Of a DNA stretch of 64,000 nucleotides, positions 39,501 to 47,494 are shown piece after piece (the stretch's first letter is position 1; each line of letters starts with the position of its first letter). A program made the position numbers and the translations under genes. The stretch comes from an uncultured Collinsella sp. (GTDB taxonomy: Bacteria > Actinomycetota > Coriobacteriia > Coriobacteriales > Coriobacteriaceae). The stretch is taken from the NCBI GenBank assembly GCA_902497025.1, contig CABVDJ010000008.1, positions 1-64,000 on the forward strand. The letters run 5' to 3'. A model generated the notes under the pieces. It was not told the origin of the DNA. It saw only the letters and a list, made by a program, of their open reading frames with translations, and searched no databases.

Positions 39501-40173
39501 ACTTTCTGAGTTCCAGGACCTGGGCAGCGGCATGCGCATCGCCATGCGCGACCTGGAGATTCGCGGCGCCGGCTCGCTTATGGGCGCCGAGCAGCACGGC
39601 AACCTGTCGAGCGTGGGCTTTGACCTGTTTACGCAGATGCTGGGCCAGGCCGTGGCCGAGGCGCGCGGCGATGACGACGCCGGCGTGGAGGCGGCGAGCG
39701 TGGGTATTAACCTGCCGGCCGACTACTTCTTGTCCGAGGAGTACCTGCCGGCGGTGGACCAGCGCGTGCTCGTGTACCGTAAGCTCGCAGCGGCCGAGGA
39801 CCTGGAGAGCATCGACGAGGTGCAGGAAGAGACCGAGGCCGCGCATGGCGAGCTGCCGTTGGCGGGACTCAACCTGTTCAACCGCGCGCGCATCCGCATT
39901 CGCGGCGAGCGTCTGGGGCTCGAGAGCGTCACGCTCAGCGGCGGACGCATCACGTTTTTGGGTGTCGACGTGCCCAAGAAGGTGGCCTTTGAGCTTAAGA
40001 CCCGCTATGGCGCGGTGAACTTCCCCAAGAGCCGCAAGCTGTCGGTACCCTACAAGGCAGGCGCCGGTGCGGGCAGCGGCCTGGGTCGCGGCCTCGACGC
40101 CAACGACGGCACCGGCCCGGTGGCCGCGGCGCTCATGCTGCTGCAACAGCTGGGCGCGAGCGACGATGACTAA
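36541..40173 (+). CDS. mfd: Transcription-repair coupling factor Mfd
   Basis: 1210 residues, full length. It displaces stalled RNA polymerase and recruits UvrA. In order: UvrB-like interaction domains (~1-500), the CarD-like RNA polymerase-interacting domain with FKPGDYVVHATHGIALF, the helicase with GDVGFGKTE (~682) and IIDEEQRFGV (~782), then QLKGRVGRS and the C-terminal TRCF domain. A Gly-rich tail (AGAGSGLGRG) is extra. GGAGGAAC precedes the ATG at 36541. Confidence 0.97.
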   Translation: MLIHRIAAQLYTAEALQTVEAGLDAGEDVTLAVSQSGRTLMAAAQFARRPRPTVYIVSGEDAADRAARSLAAYVGLAHVCRFPERKDYPWREQAPDDAVVAQRCEALGRIVRGDNCIMVASARALLRCVPPVESHYWESTTFAVGEEIPFDEVPQRLVGMGYTNAGAADAPGLFRVHGDTVEVFPAQEKAPVRIEFFGDEIDRIRRMVSSTGQTIGNEDSIEIFPCRELALTDEAVHNMHVALYRASQDDSKLAALLEMVDARIVTPELDRFLPVMYGQTVSPLSHVSGKALVVLSEPRSLFDDCLRAYEDIEARAGEAGVDRLDGLYVRAQQLDFGSQQRLNYVSLIRAGGAVTAELKIEQPAIAGSDNRFITRIQEAVGKRYACVFAIPDRGARESMELTFGDEGITFEESLTAAPENAGVIGERVRVAAADSADRAVRQDAHASIRERRADALNARSLEAGAAQAAAGAAVPTISRGRVTFVDAALPQGVVVPDANLAVFSIADLNARMDANRARSRRKVDITQITFPFKPGDYVVHATHGIALFSEIARQEVGGKERDYFLLEYADGDKLYVPLEQVDRITRYVGPDGDKPRLTRLNTADWTRATNKARKNAKKLAFDLVDLYTRRSSITGIACPPDTPEQIEMEESFPYDETRDQLEAIADIKADMEAPKPMDRLLCGDVGFGKTEVALRAAFKCVDSGRQVMVLCPTTILAQQHYETFFERFAPFGLEVEVLSRFRTPAQQKRALKAFAEGTIDVLIGTHRLLSADVNPKNLGMVIIDEEQRFGVQHKEQLKNLREQIDVLTLSATPIPRTMQMATSGVRDMSLITTPPTGRRPVIVHVGEYDPDVVSAAIRLEVGRGGQVYYVSNRVKTIDDAVARVHEAAPEARVGVAHGKMSPREVEDVMIEFATKKIDVLIATTIVESGIDNATANTLIIEDSQRLGLAQLYQLKGRVGRSATQAYAYFMFPGELPLTEEATARLTALSEFQDLGSGMRIAMRDLEIRGAGSLMGAEQHGNLSSVGFDLFTQMLGQAVAEARGDDDAGVEAASVGINLPADYFLSEEYLPAVDQRVLVYRKLAAAEDLESIDEVQEETEAAHGELPLAGLNLFNRARIRIRGERLGLESVTLSGGRITFLGVDVPKKVAFELKTRYGAVNFPKSRKLSVPYKAGAGAGSGLGRGLDANDGTGPVAAALMLLQQLGASDDD

Positions 40174-40174
40174 C

Positions 40175-40307
40175 GGGTCGACGCTGCAAACGCCCCATTT
40201 GGGCAATCTGACCCTCACTCGTCGGTCGCGTACGCAAGTACGCTTCCCTCCTCCTTCGGGCCACCTTGCCACAAATGGAACGCTTTCGCTTACTTATGCT
40301 CAACCTG
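40175..40307. repeat. Structured intergenic element with variable paired arms, copy A
   Basis: Begins GGGTCGACGCTGC, then arm AACGCCCCATTTG, box CAATCTGAC (40204-40212), a TCGCGTACGCAAGTACGC stretch, box CCACCTTGC (40261), partner arm CAAATGGAACGCTT (imperfect) and end ACTTATGCTCAACC. Copies B (44964-45099) and C (53376-53511) share the boxes but not the arms. Confidence 0.8.
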
Positions 40308-40388
40308 TGAGGGTATTTTCGGGACAAAGCCATCTTCGTCTCACCCACATTGCAGGTTGACCGCCCTTCGCCCGACCGAAAGGAAAGC

Positions 40389-41252
40389 ATGTTCGGGTAC
40401 ATCTATAAGAAAGATGCCGCCATTATCGCGGTTGTCCTGTGTCTTTGTCTGGGCGTGGGCAGTTTCTTCGATTATCAGATCTCGAGCGCGCTGTTCAATA
40501 TCGGCAGCATGTACGGTCGCTTTATCGAGGCCGCCGGCGAGCTGCCGTTCGAGCTGACGGCGAGCATCGCGGGCGTTATGCTCGTGCGCGCGGTGCGTCC
40601 CGACTCCAGGGGGAGCAAATGGCTCGCTGTGCTCGGCATCCTCGTCAACGTTGGCCTGACCGGCTACGAGATCGTTTCGTCCCTGAGGGTTGGCGGCAAA
40701 CTCATCGCGGCTCAGTTGGTGCTGACGTTTGTGCTGGTCATCGTCGCCAACCTTATCGTCTATCGCCTCACGCGCACGACCGAGCCCGACGAGCTCACAC
40801 GCTGGGCGTTGATGGTGCTTGCCGTGTGGGTCGCTCAGGCCATCATCCTCAACGTGATCGTCAAGCCGCTGTGGTCGCGCCCGCGCATGCGCGTGATCGA
40901 GGTCACGCCGGGGCTCAATTTTCAGCCGTGGTGGGTGATCGGCAATCCCGACAAGTGGACCTATATCGCCGCCGGCGTAATCAAGGACGGCTTTAAGTCG
41001 TTCGCGAGCGGGCACACCGCGCATGCGGCGATCGGTCTTATGCTCGCCGGACTTCCCGCGACGGCCTTTAAGGAAAAGCCGTCGCGCCGTCGGGTGGTCT
41101 TTTGGACGGCGGCTGTGGTCGCGGCGCTCGTCGCCTTTGGCCGCATCGTGATCGGAGCGCATTTTTTGAGTGACGTGAGCTGCGGCTTTGCCCTGGTGCT
41201 GGCGCTTGAGTGCCTTGCCGCGCGCATTGCCTATCCCAACGGCGTACAATAG
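40389..41252 (+). CDS. PAP2-family phosphatase
   Basis: 287 residues, about six membrane helices. The tripartite acid-phosphatase motif is visible as VKPLWSRPR, SGHTAHAA and RIVIGAHFLSDV. It probably dephosphorylates undecaprenyl pyrophosphate or phosphatidate at the outer face of the membrane; which one cannot be told. GAAAGGAAAG precedes the ATG. Confidence 0.88.
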   Translation: MFGYIYKKDAAIIAVVLCLCLGVGSFFDYQISSALFNIGSMYGRFIEAAGELPFELTASIAGVMLVRAVRPDSRGSKWLAVLGILVNVGLTGYEIVSSLRVGGKLIAAQLVLTFVLVIVANLIVYRLTRTTEPDELTRWALMVLAVWVAQAIILNVIVKPLWSRPRMRVIEVTPGLNFQPWWVIGNPDKWTYIAAGVIKDGFKSFASGHTAHAAIGLMLAGLPATAFKEKPSRRRVVFWTAAVVAALVAFGRIVIGAHFLSDVSCGFALVLALECLAARIAYPNGVQ

Positions 41253-41297
41253 CTCCGTTTGAATCATCTGGCCGATACCCGGTAAGAGAGGATTGCC

Positions 41298-42323
41298 ATG
41301 CTCGCGTTTAACAACGACTATTCCCACGGCGCACATCCGGCAGTGCTGCAGGCGCTCGTCGACACCAACATGGAGCCGCAGCCCGGCTACGGTACCGATG
41401 CGCACACCGAGCGTGCCAAGCAGCTTATCCGCGAGGCCTGTCAGGCCCCCGATGCCGACGTGTTTTTTCTGGTGGGCGGCACGCAGGCCAACGCGACGGT
41501 GATCGACATGCTGCTTGCGCCCTACGAGGGCGTCGTTGCCGCCGAGACCGGCCACGTCGCCGGGCACGAGGCGGGCGCTATCGAGTTTGGTGGTCACAAG
41601 GTGCTCACCATCCCCGGCTACGAGGGCAAGATGCACGTCGAGGATCTCGAAAACTATTTCCAGGTGTTCTACGAAAACGAGAGCCATGAGCACATGGTGT
41701 TCCCGGGCGCCGTGTACGTGAGTCTATCGACCGAGTACGGCACGCTGTATTCCAGGGCCGAGCTCGCGGCGATTCACGCGGTGTGCCAGAAGCGCGAGAT
41801 TCCGCTATTTGTGGACGGCGCTCGCCTGGCCTATGCACTGGCGGCCGATGAGTGCGACATTACCCTGCCCGAGCTGGCGCAGCTGTGCGACGTGTTCTAC
41901 ATCGGCGGCACCAAGTGCGGCGCGCTCTGCGGCGAGGCTGTGGTGTTCTGCGGCATGCACGCTCCGGCACATCCCATTCCGCGCATTAAGCAGCACGGCG
42001 CGCTGTTGGCCAAGGGCCGCCTGACGGGCGTGCAGTTTGAGGCACTCTTTACCGATGGCTTGTATTTTGAGATTGGTCGACAGGCGATCGAAACCGCGCA
42101 GACGCTTCGTCGCGTGCTGCACGAGCACGGCTACCGGTTCTTCTTGGAGACGCCGACTAACCAGCAGTTCGTGATTCTGCCCAACGAGGACATGGCGCGC
42201 ATTCGCGAGCATGCGGCGATCGAGTACTGGGAAAAGTACGACGAGACCCACACGGTGGTGCGCTTTTGCACCAGCTGGGCCACGACGCAGGAGGATATCG
42301 ACGCGTTGGCGGCGGTTCTGTAG
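41298..42323 (+). CDS. PLP-dependent threonine aldolase-like (beta-eliminating lyase) enzyme
   Basis: 341 residues, fold type I. NNDYSHGAHPAVLQAL opens as in low-specificity threonine aldolases, VGGTQANATV binds the PLP phosphate, FVDGARLAYAL gives the PLP Asp, and YIGGTKCGAL carries the Schiff-base Lys. It probably cleaves L-threonine/allo-threonine to glycine and acetaldehyde. AGAGGA precedes the ATG. Confidence 0.88.
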   Translation: MLAFNNDYSHGAHPAVLQALVDTNMEPQPGYGTDAHTERAKQLIREACQAPDADVFFLVGGTQANATVIDMLLAPYEGVVAAETGHVAGHEAGAIEFGGHKVLTIPGYEGKMHVEDLENYFQVFYENESHEHMVFPGAVYVSLSTEYGTLYSRAELAAIHAVCQKREIPLFVDGARLAYALAADECDITLPELAQLCDVFYIGGTKCGALCGEAVVFCGMHAPAHPIPRIKQHGALLAKGRLTGVQFEALFTDGLYFEIGRQAIETAQTLRRVLHEHGYRFFLETPTNQQFVILPNEDMARIREHAAIEYWEKYDETHTVVRFCTSWATTQEDIDALAAVL

Positions 42324-42341
42324 CCTGATGTAATGACGAGG

Positions 42342-42385
42342 GGCCGCTTTGCGCTTGGGTTTGGCGCAAGGCGGCCTTTGTTTTT
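42342..42385 (+). terminator. Intrinsic terminator after the aldolase-like gene
   Basis: GGCCGCTTTGCGC (42342-42354) pairs with GCGCAAGGCGGCC (42364-42376), then TTTGTTTTT. Confidence 0.88.
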
Positions 42386-42401
42386 GAGGGAGAAGGGTTG
42401 T

Positions 42402-42992
42402 ATGACCGAGATGTCCGATCCGACGATTCGTCTGGCGACGCCCGATGATGCGCCGGCCTTGCTTGCCATCTATGAGCCGTATGTGCGTCAGACGGCGATT
42501 ACCTGCGAATACGAGGTGCCGAGCGTTGAGGAGTTCGCCGGGCGCATCGAGCGCACGCTCAAGCGCTATCCGTATCTGGTGATGGAACTGGACGGGCGTC
42601 CGGTAGGCTATGCCTATGTGAGTCCGCTCAACAGCCGCGAGGCATACGACTGGTCGGTCGAGACATCGATCTACCTGGCGCGTGATGTGCGCCACGGCGG
42701 GCTGGGCCGCAAGCTGCATGACGCGCTCAAGCAATGCCTGATCGCGATGGGTATCACCAACATGTGCGCCCTCATCGCCGTGCCGCACGACAAGGACGAT
42801 GAGTACCTGACGCACAACAGCCAGGACTTCCATGCCCATATGGGGTATCGCCTGGTGGGCGCCTTTGACCGCTGCGCCCAAAAGTTCGGCCGCTGGTACG
42901 ACATGTGCTGGATGGAGTTGGTCCTAGCCGAGCGCGTCCCCAACCAACCCAAACCAACCTGGTTCCCCGACCTCCCCAAACCTACCATTTAG
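42402..42992 (+). CDS. GNAT N-acetyltransferase (phosphinothricin acetyltransferase-like)
   Basis: 196 residues. IRLATPDDAPALLAIYEPYV, TCEYEVPSVEEF and SIYLARDVRHGGLGRKL (acetyl-CoA loop with R-x-x-G-x-G-like) match the Pat/Bar-type GNAT branch, as does HAHMGYRLVGAF. It probably acetylates an amino-acid-like amine. The terminator lies upstream and GGAGAAGGG precedes the ATG. Confidence 0.85.
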   Translation: MTEMSDPTIRLATPDDAPALLAIYEPYVRQTAITCEYEVPSVEEFAGRIERTLKRYPYLVMELDGRPVGYAYVSPLNSREAYDWSVETSIYLARDVRHGGLGRKLHDALKQCLIAMGITNMCALIAVPHDKDDEYLTHNSQDFHAHMGYRLVGAFDRCAQKFGRWYDMCWMELVLAERVPNQPKPTWFPDLPKPTI

Positions 42993-43015
42993 GGACAGGT
43001 TTATTTTGGCAGGTT
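42991..43015. repeat. Short dispersed repeat (ACAGGTTTATTTTGGCAGG type), copy 1
   Basis: Begins AGGGACAGGTTTATTTTGG and lies between convergent genes. It recurs at 62325-62350 and, inverted, at 50431-50466. Confidence 0.75.
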
Positions 43016-43736
43016 AGCCGATGGGCTCGGTGTATTTGGCACGGTCGGTGCGCTGGATGCGCTTGGAGACATGGAGCGGTCGGCCGTCGGTGTCGTACAC
43101 GTAGTCGGTGATCAGGATCAGCGCCTGCCCGCGCCCAACGTTGAGCAAAAACGCCTCGTTTTGCGAGGCATAGCACACCTCAAAGGTCTTATGTCCCTGT
43201 GCCGGCGCGCGATGGAATTCCTGGCGCAGCGTGGCGTAGAGCGAACCGTTGATATCGCGATCGATGAGTGCTTCGAAGCTCGGTGGTAGATAGGTGGTCT
43301 CCAGGCACAGCGGCGCATCGTCCAGATAACGCAGGCGGACAAGTTTGACGAGCTTGCTGCCCACGGCGACATCGAAGAACTTGGCCGCATTGCCCGCGGC
43401 CTTGGCAAAGCCCGAGTCCACCGTGCGCGTGGTGGGCTTCATACCTTGACCCTGGACCTGTGTCGTGTAGCTCGAAAACACCAGGTTGTTCTCGTGGAGC
43501 GCCGGCGTGTCGGCCACAAAGGCGCCACGCCCGCGCTCGGTGCGCACCAGGCCCTCATCAACGAGCACCTTAAGGGCGTGGCGTACGGTGCTACGCGACA
43601 GCCCCGATTCGTCCATGAGTTCCATCTCGGACGGCAGCTTGTCTCCGCGCGCGTAGGTGCCGGAGGCGATGCGGTCGCGCAGCATGCCCGCCAAGCGCTC
43701 GTATTGGGTCAGTCTCTTTTTAGATGAAGCGTTCAT
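43014..43736 (-). CDS. GntR/HutC-family regulator 1 (UTRA domain)
   Basis: 240 residues. The winged helix at ~10-75 has KLPSEMELMDESGLSRSTVRHAL, and the C-terminal UTRA ligand domain (~95-235) ends with ITDYVYDTDGRPLHVSKR. UTRA domains of this type bind phosphosugars or their amines. It is divergent from the SIS deglycase at 43942 and very probably controls it through the two repeats in between. Confidence 0.93.
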   Translation of the reverse strand: MNASSKKRLTQYERLAGMLRDRIASGTYARGDKLPSEMELMDESGLSRSTVRHALKVLVDEGLVRTERGRGAFVADTPALHENNLVFSSYTTQVQGQGMKPTTRTVDSGFAKAAGNAAKFFDVAVGSKLVKLVRLRYLDDAPLCLETTYLPPSFEALIDRDINGSLYATLRQEFHRAPAQGHKTFEVCYASQNEAFLLNVGRGQALILITDYVYDTDGRPLHVSKRIQRTDRAKYTEPIG

Positions 43737-43745
43737 GCGATCAAC

Positions 43746-43765
43746 CTGTATCTAACCTGTATGCG
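43746..43765. promoter_or_regulatory. Candidate GntR-1 operator, site 1
   Basis: CTGTATCTAACCTGTATGCG, the pattern TGTAT-N-TAA-NN-TGTATG, right upstream of the regulator gene (minus strand). It matches site 2 at 43884 at most positions. Confidence 0.6.
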
Positions 43766-43883
43766 TATCTAATCAAGCATGTATTCAATACAACAACAAA
43801 ACCGCTGGTATTAAGTTATCGAAAACCGTATCAGCAAATTTTCTAAGACAAATATAGCATACAACTAGTCGACATAACCAAAA

Positions 43884-43904
43884 CATGTATGTAACTTGTA
43901 TGCC
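43884..43904. promoter_or_regulatory. Candidate GntR-1 operator, site 2
   Basis: CATGTATGTAACTTGTATGC, 38 bases before the SIS gene start. It shares TGTAT-N-TAA-NN-TGTATG with site 1, as expected for an autoregulated divergent pair. Confidence 0.6.
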
Positions 43905-43941
43905 ATCGAGAGCATCAAACGAGAAGAAAGGCTGATGCACG

Positions 43942-44934
43942 ATGACTACTCAGGAACAGGTTAAGGACGTCGTCTCCCAGGTTTTGGCCGACAAGGCAGA
44001 CAAGGGCGGCATCAAGCGCGTCGTGTGGATTGGCGCCGGCGGATCCAACGGCGGCAACTATCCTGCCCAGTACTTTATGGAGCACGAGGCCACGCAGGTC
44101 GTGAGCTCCAGCTACACCAGCAATGAGTTCGTGCACGCCACGCCCGCCTATGTCAACGAGAACACCCTGGCCGTCGTCGTGTCCATGCGCGGCACCAAGG
44201 AGACCATCGTCGCCGCCCAGGTCGCCAAGGACCACGGCGCCAGCACCATCGCCATCTATGTCGACGAGTCCGGCCTCACCGAGGTCTGCGACTACAAGAT
44301 TCAGTATGACAGCCTGGCCGTCGACGAGTCTTGCATGGGCCGTACCAACTCCGCCGTCGTGACCATGATCGCCATGGAGCTTACGCAGCAGACCGAGGGC
44401 TATGCCGAGTACGAGACCGCTATGGCCGCGTTCGACTTGGTCGACCCCATCTATCGCAAGGCCGTCGAGTACACCCGTCCGCTCGCTGCCAAGTGGGCCG
44501 AGCAGAACGCCGACAAGCCCTGCATCAACGTGATGGCTCAGGGCCCGCTCTTTGGTGCCGCCTACGTCTTTAGCATCTGCAACGTGCAGGAGATGCTGCA
44601 GATCGACTCCTGCACCATCAACACCTGCGACTTCTTCCACGGCCCCTTCGAGATCCTGGACAAGCGCACCTCGCTGTTCCAGCTCATCAGCGTCGGCCGC
44701 AGCCGCTGCAACGACGAGCGCGGCATCCGCTTCGTCAACCAGTACGGTGGCGAGCGCGTCTATCAGCTCGACGCCAAGGAGCTCGGCCTCAACGACATCA
44801 AGGACAGCGTGAGCGAGTACTTCAACCACCTGATCTTTGCCCCGATCCTCAACAACGTGTACATGCGTGCGCTCTCTGCCGTCACCCACAAGGACTACAT
44901 GACGCGCCGCTACATGTGGAAGCTGGACTACTAA
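43942..44934 (+). CDS. SIS-domain phosphosugar-amine deglycase 1 (FrlB/GfrF-like)
   Basis: 330 residues with two SIS folds. WIGAGGSNGGN is the N-terminal sugar-phosphate loop, DFFHGPFEIL is the conserved motif of Amadori-product deglycases, and the tail TRRYMWKLDY is shared by the FrlB/GfrE/GfrF group. These enzymes split 6-phospho-fructoselysine-type adducts to glucose-6-phosphate and the amine. No own transporter is adjacent, so it may serve the PTS downstream. Confidence 0.85.
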   Translation: MTTQEQVKDVVSQVLADKADKGGIKRVVWIGAGGSNGGNYPAQYFMEHEATQVVSSSYTSNEFVHATPAYVNENTLAVVVSMRGTKETIVAAQVAKDHGASTIAIYVDESGLTEVCDYKIQYDSLAVDESCMGRTNSAVVTMIAMELTQQTEGYAEYETAMAAFDLVDPIYRKAVEYTRPLAAKWAEQNADKPCINVMAQGPLFGAAYVFSICNVQEMLQIDSCTINTCDFFHGPFEILDKRTSLFQLISVGRSRCNDERGIRFVNQYGGERVYQLDAKELGLNDIKDSVSEYFNHLIFAPILNNVYMRALSAVTHKDYMTRRYMWKLDY

Positions 44935-44937
44935 GAG

Positions 44938-44963
44938 TTACGCGGTTTTACCAAACCGCGTAA
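44938..44963. terminator. Hairpin after SIS-1
   Basis: TTACGCGGTTT-TACC-AAACCGCGTAA, 11 perfect pairs, no T run. The same hairpin precedes repeat copy C at 53350. It seems to be the 5' end of that element family and may work as a terminator. Confidence 0.6.
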
Positions 44964-45099
44964 CGGCTCGACGCTGCGCGGACCGCATTTGGACAATCTG
45001 ACGTTCAACTTCAAGGGCGCGACCAGAAGGTCAGCGCCCTTTCGTTTCACGCCACCTTGCCTCAAATGCGGCCCGCTCGCTGACTTATGCTCAACCAGC
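44964..45099. repeat. Structured intergenic element with variable paired arms, copy B
   Basis: GGCTCGACGCTGC, arm GCGGACCGCATTT, box CAATCTGACGTTCAA, box CACCTTGC, partner arm AAATGCGGCCCGC, then CGCTGACTTATGCTCAACC. An inner stem AAGGGCGC/GCGCCCTT is specific to this copy. Confidence 0.85.
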
Positions 45100-45112
45100 G
45101 GTGCCTTAGACG

Positions 45113-45156
45113 TTGGGGACGTTCTTAAATGACTAGTCATTTGGGAACGTCCCCAA
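45113..45156. repeat. Palindromic REP-like element, copy 2
   Basis: A 44-bp palindrome from TTGGGGACGTTC to GAACGTCCCCAA, centred on GACTAGTC, with only central mismatches. Confidence 0.85.
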
Positions 45157-45212
45157 TGAGTATGTGGGGAAGCAGATTTTTCCGTTCGGCGATTTGTGTC
45201 TTGAAAAATGTA

Positions 45213-45228
45213 TATAACGACTATAACG
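45213..45228. promoter_or_regulatory. Candidate GntR-2 operator upstream of the EamA gene
   Basis: Two direct TATAACG boxes (45213-45219, 45222-45228), downstream of TTGAAA (45201). The same CGTTAT/ATAACG half-site precedes the PTS operon and the GntR at 52576. Confidence 0.5.
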
Positions 45229-45268
45229 TAGTGTGAAACATATTGGAAACAATACCGAGGAGGCTGCG

Positions 45269-46351
45269 TTGAAGAAAAGCAATCTGGGCTATGTGCTGGT
45301 GCTGGTCGCCGCGCTTATGTGGGGCAGCATCGGAATCTTTGTAAACGGCATCTCGGCCATGGGCGTTTCGTCCCAGAGCATGGCTGCCTTTCGCTTGTTG
45401 GTCGGAGCGCTTATCTTGGCGCCGGTCCTGATGTTTATGGGCTGCCGTCCGGGTGAGGGGTCTACCGTGGCTCAGGGTCCGCTGGCCCTGTTCAAGGCAA
45501 GCCCCAAAGAGCTCGTCCCCTGCGCGCTTGTCGGTATCGTCGGTCTGGCCGCCGCCAACACCTGCTATTACGAGTGCATGGGCGAGGTCGGCATGTCCAC
45601 GGCCTCGGTGCTGCTCTACACCTCGCCGGTGTTTGGTGTCATGCTCGGCCGCGTACTTTATCGCGAGGACGTGACCCCCAACAAGCTCGTTGCCATTGTC
45701 TTTAACATCGTTGGCTGCGTGCTTGCAGTGACCAATGGCGACCTTTCCGGTTTCCATTTTTCGGTTTGGGGCGTCACGTCGGGCGTGATTGCAGGCCTTT
45801 GTGGTGCGTCGCTCGCGGTGTTTAGCCGGATAGCAACCAAGACGGTCCACCCGCTGGCTGTCACGTTTTGGGGCTTTGTTTTTGGCGGTGCGGTTATGGC
45901 GGCTATCGCGGCTCCGTGGCCGGATGTCGCCGCGGCAATGTCGCCACAGCTGCTGCTGCTGTTCCTTGGCTTTGGACTCATCCCCACAGCTGTGGCCTAC
46001 ATCTTATATATGCAGGGTCTGTCCATGGGGCTCGAGACATCGAAAGTTCCCGTCGTAATGTCATTCGAGACGGTCGTCACCGTACTGCTGGGCATTGGTG
46101 TCTACGCCGAGCCCGCCGGCGCGATCAAAGTCCTGGGCATCGTGCTGGTGCTCGCGTCCATCCTGATTATGAACACCGACTTCTCCAAGCTGCGCAACAG
46201 TGTGTTTGTCGGTCATGTCGTTGAGAGCATGACCTTTAAGCCCAATGCGTGGTGGACGGAGAAATCGCAGGACATGGATCTGTTTAAGGAACGCACCGGC
46301 ATCGCGCTGGAGCCCACCGTGCAGGAAAGCCCCTGGTACTTCGTGCGATAG
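45269..46351 (+). CDS. EamA/DMT-family transporter
   Basis: 360 residues, ten helices in two EamA repeats, with ALMWGSIGIFVNG in TM1 and ASVLLYTSPVFGVMLG. The polar ~40-residue C-terminal tail is longer than usual. A TTG start at 45269 is chosen because GAGGAGG lies five bases upstream; a GTG 36 bases earlier has no ribosome site and sits beside the operator boxes. The substrate is unknown. Its position between SIS-1 and the PTS, and the shared operator motif, suggest export or uptake linked to sugar-amine use. Confidence 0.82.
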   Translation: MKKSNLGYVLVLVAALMWGSIGIFVNGISAMGVSSQSMAAFRLLVGALILAPVLMFMGCRPGEGSTVAQGPLALFKASPKELVPCALVGIVGLAAANTCYYECMGEVGMSTASVLLYTSPVFGVMLGRVLYREDVTPNKLVAIVFNIVGCVLAVTNGDLSGFHFSVWGVTSGVIAGLCGASLAVFSRIATKTVHPLAVTFWGFVFGGAVMAAIAAPWPDVAAAMSPQLLLLFLGFGLIPTAVAYILYMQGLSMGLETSKVPVVMSFETVVTVLLGIGVYAEPAGAIKVLGIVLVLASILIMNTDFSKLRNSVFVGHVVESMTFKPNAWWTEKSQDMDLFKERTGIALEPTVQESPWYFVR

Positions 46352-46499
46352 GGGAGCGCTTATAGCCTCCGACCTGGGGTTATCCAGTCGACGCCGACCT
46401 ACCCCGTGCCAACGTTTCGAGTACGTTAAACCCGTCAACGGTCGATTTTCACCCGCGAACGGTCTTTATACTAATTAGCAATATAAGCAACGTATAAGA

Positions 46500-46518
46500 C
46501 GTTATAATGACCATAACG
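46500..46518. promoter_or_regulatory. Candidate GntR-2 operator of the PTS operon
   Basis: Inverted repeat CGTTAT (46500-46505) / ATAACG (46513-46518) overlaps a TATAAT (46503-46508), with another CGTATA half-site at 46491. A TATACT at 46467 is a second possible -10. Binding here would block the promoter of the PTS genes. Confidence 0.55.
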
Positions 46519-46534
46519 AAAAGGAGGAGGCAAG

Positions 46535-47458
46535 ATGAATCAGATCATTCTCGCATCTCATGGCGGCCTGGCCGCAGGCGCCAAAGACACGCTCGAGATG
46601 GTTCTCGGCGACGTGTCGAACGTCCACGTCGTGTCGCTTGCTCGTGACGACAAGGAGCCCATCACCAATAAGGTTGAGGCTATGATCGCCACGTTCAACG
46701 CGGACGACACCGTCTATGTGCTGACCGATATGCTCGGCAGCTCGGTCAACAACAACATGGTCGAGCTTTCCAAGAACGGCACGAAGTTCACGGTTGTCAG
46801 CGGTTTCAACATTCCGTTGGCACTGACGCTCGCTATGAGCCCCGTCCCCGTCAAGGGCGCCGAGCTCGCGGCCCTCATCAACGAGGCCCGCACCGGTCTG
46901 ACCAACCCCAACGCACCGGTCGAGGCCGCCGCGGCTCCCGCCAAGAAGGCCAAGGCGTCCCGTCACAGCTCCGGTCCCGCCAAGATCGTCCTCGCACGTC
47001 TTGACTACCGTCTGCTGCACGGCCAGGTCGTCTTTACCTGGACCACCAAGGTTCAGGCCGAGCGCATCATCGTCGTCGACAACGCCGCCGCCAACGATGA
47101 CATCAAGAAGGGCGCTCTTAAGCTGGCCAAGCCCCAGGGCGTGCGCCTGAACGTCTTCACCGTCGAGCGTGCCCTCGCCAAGATGGACAAGCTCAACACC
47201 CTCGGCGAGCGCGTCATGTTCGTCTTTGGAAACACTGCCGAGATGCTGCAGTTCTGCCAGGGCTACAAGCTCGACGCCATCAACCTGGGCGCCACCGCCA
47301 ACCACGACGGTGCCGATCAGATTGGCGGCAAGGACAGCTCCGTCTTCCTCGACGCCACCCAGAAGGCCGACGTCAACCAGCTGCTCGACATGGGCATCAA
47401 GCTCTACGTCCAGCAGACCCCTACGTATCAGAGCGTCGACATCGACGCCAAGCTGTAA
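46535..47458 (+). CDS. PTS mannose-family EIIAB fusion
   Basis: 307 residues. The EIIA domain (~1-130) has phospho-His9 in LASHGGLAAG. An Ala/Lys linker follows, then the EIIB domain (~150-307) with phospho-His162 in RLDYRLLHGQV. It passes phosphate from HPr to the incoming sugar. AAGGAGGAGG precedes the ATG. It is the first gene of EIIAB-EIIC-EIID-SIS-2, an order like the gfr and dga systems for glucoselysine/fructoselysine and glucosaminate. Confidence 0.93.
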   Translation: MNQIILASHGGLAAGAKDTLEMVLGDVSNVHVVSLARDDKEPITNKVEAMIATFNADDTVYVLTDMLGSSVNNNMVELSKNGTKFTVVSGFNIPLALTLAMSPVPVKGAELAALINEARTGLTNPNAPVEAAAAPAKKAKASRHSSGPAKIVLARLDYRLLHGQVVFTWTTKVQAERIIVVDNAAANDDIKKGALKLAKPQGVRLNVFTVERALAKMDKLNTLGERVMFVFGNTAEMLQFCQGYKLDAINLGATANHDGADQIGGKDSSVFLDATQKADVNQLLDMGIKLYVQQTPTYQSVDIDAKL

Positions 47459-47494
47459 TCAACCAGGCTTTTGCCTGACTGAAAGGAGAAGGGT

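Noticed and set aside
37168..40272. 1034-codon open frame antisense to mfd
   Set aside because: Same shadow effect; no ribosome site and no recognisable domain, while mfd is complete on the other strand.
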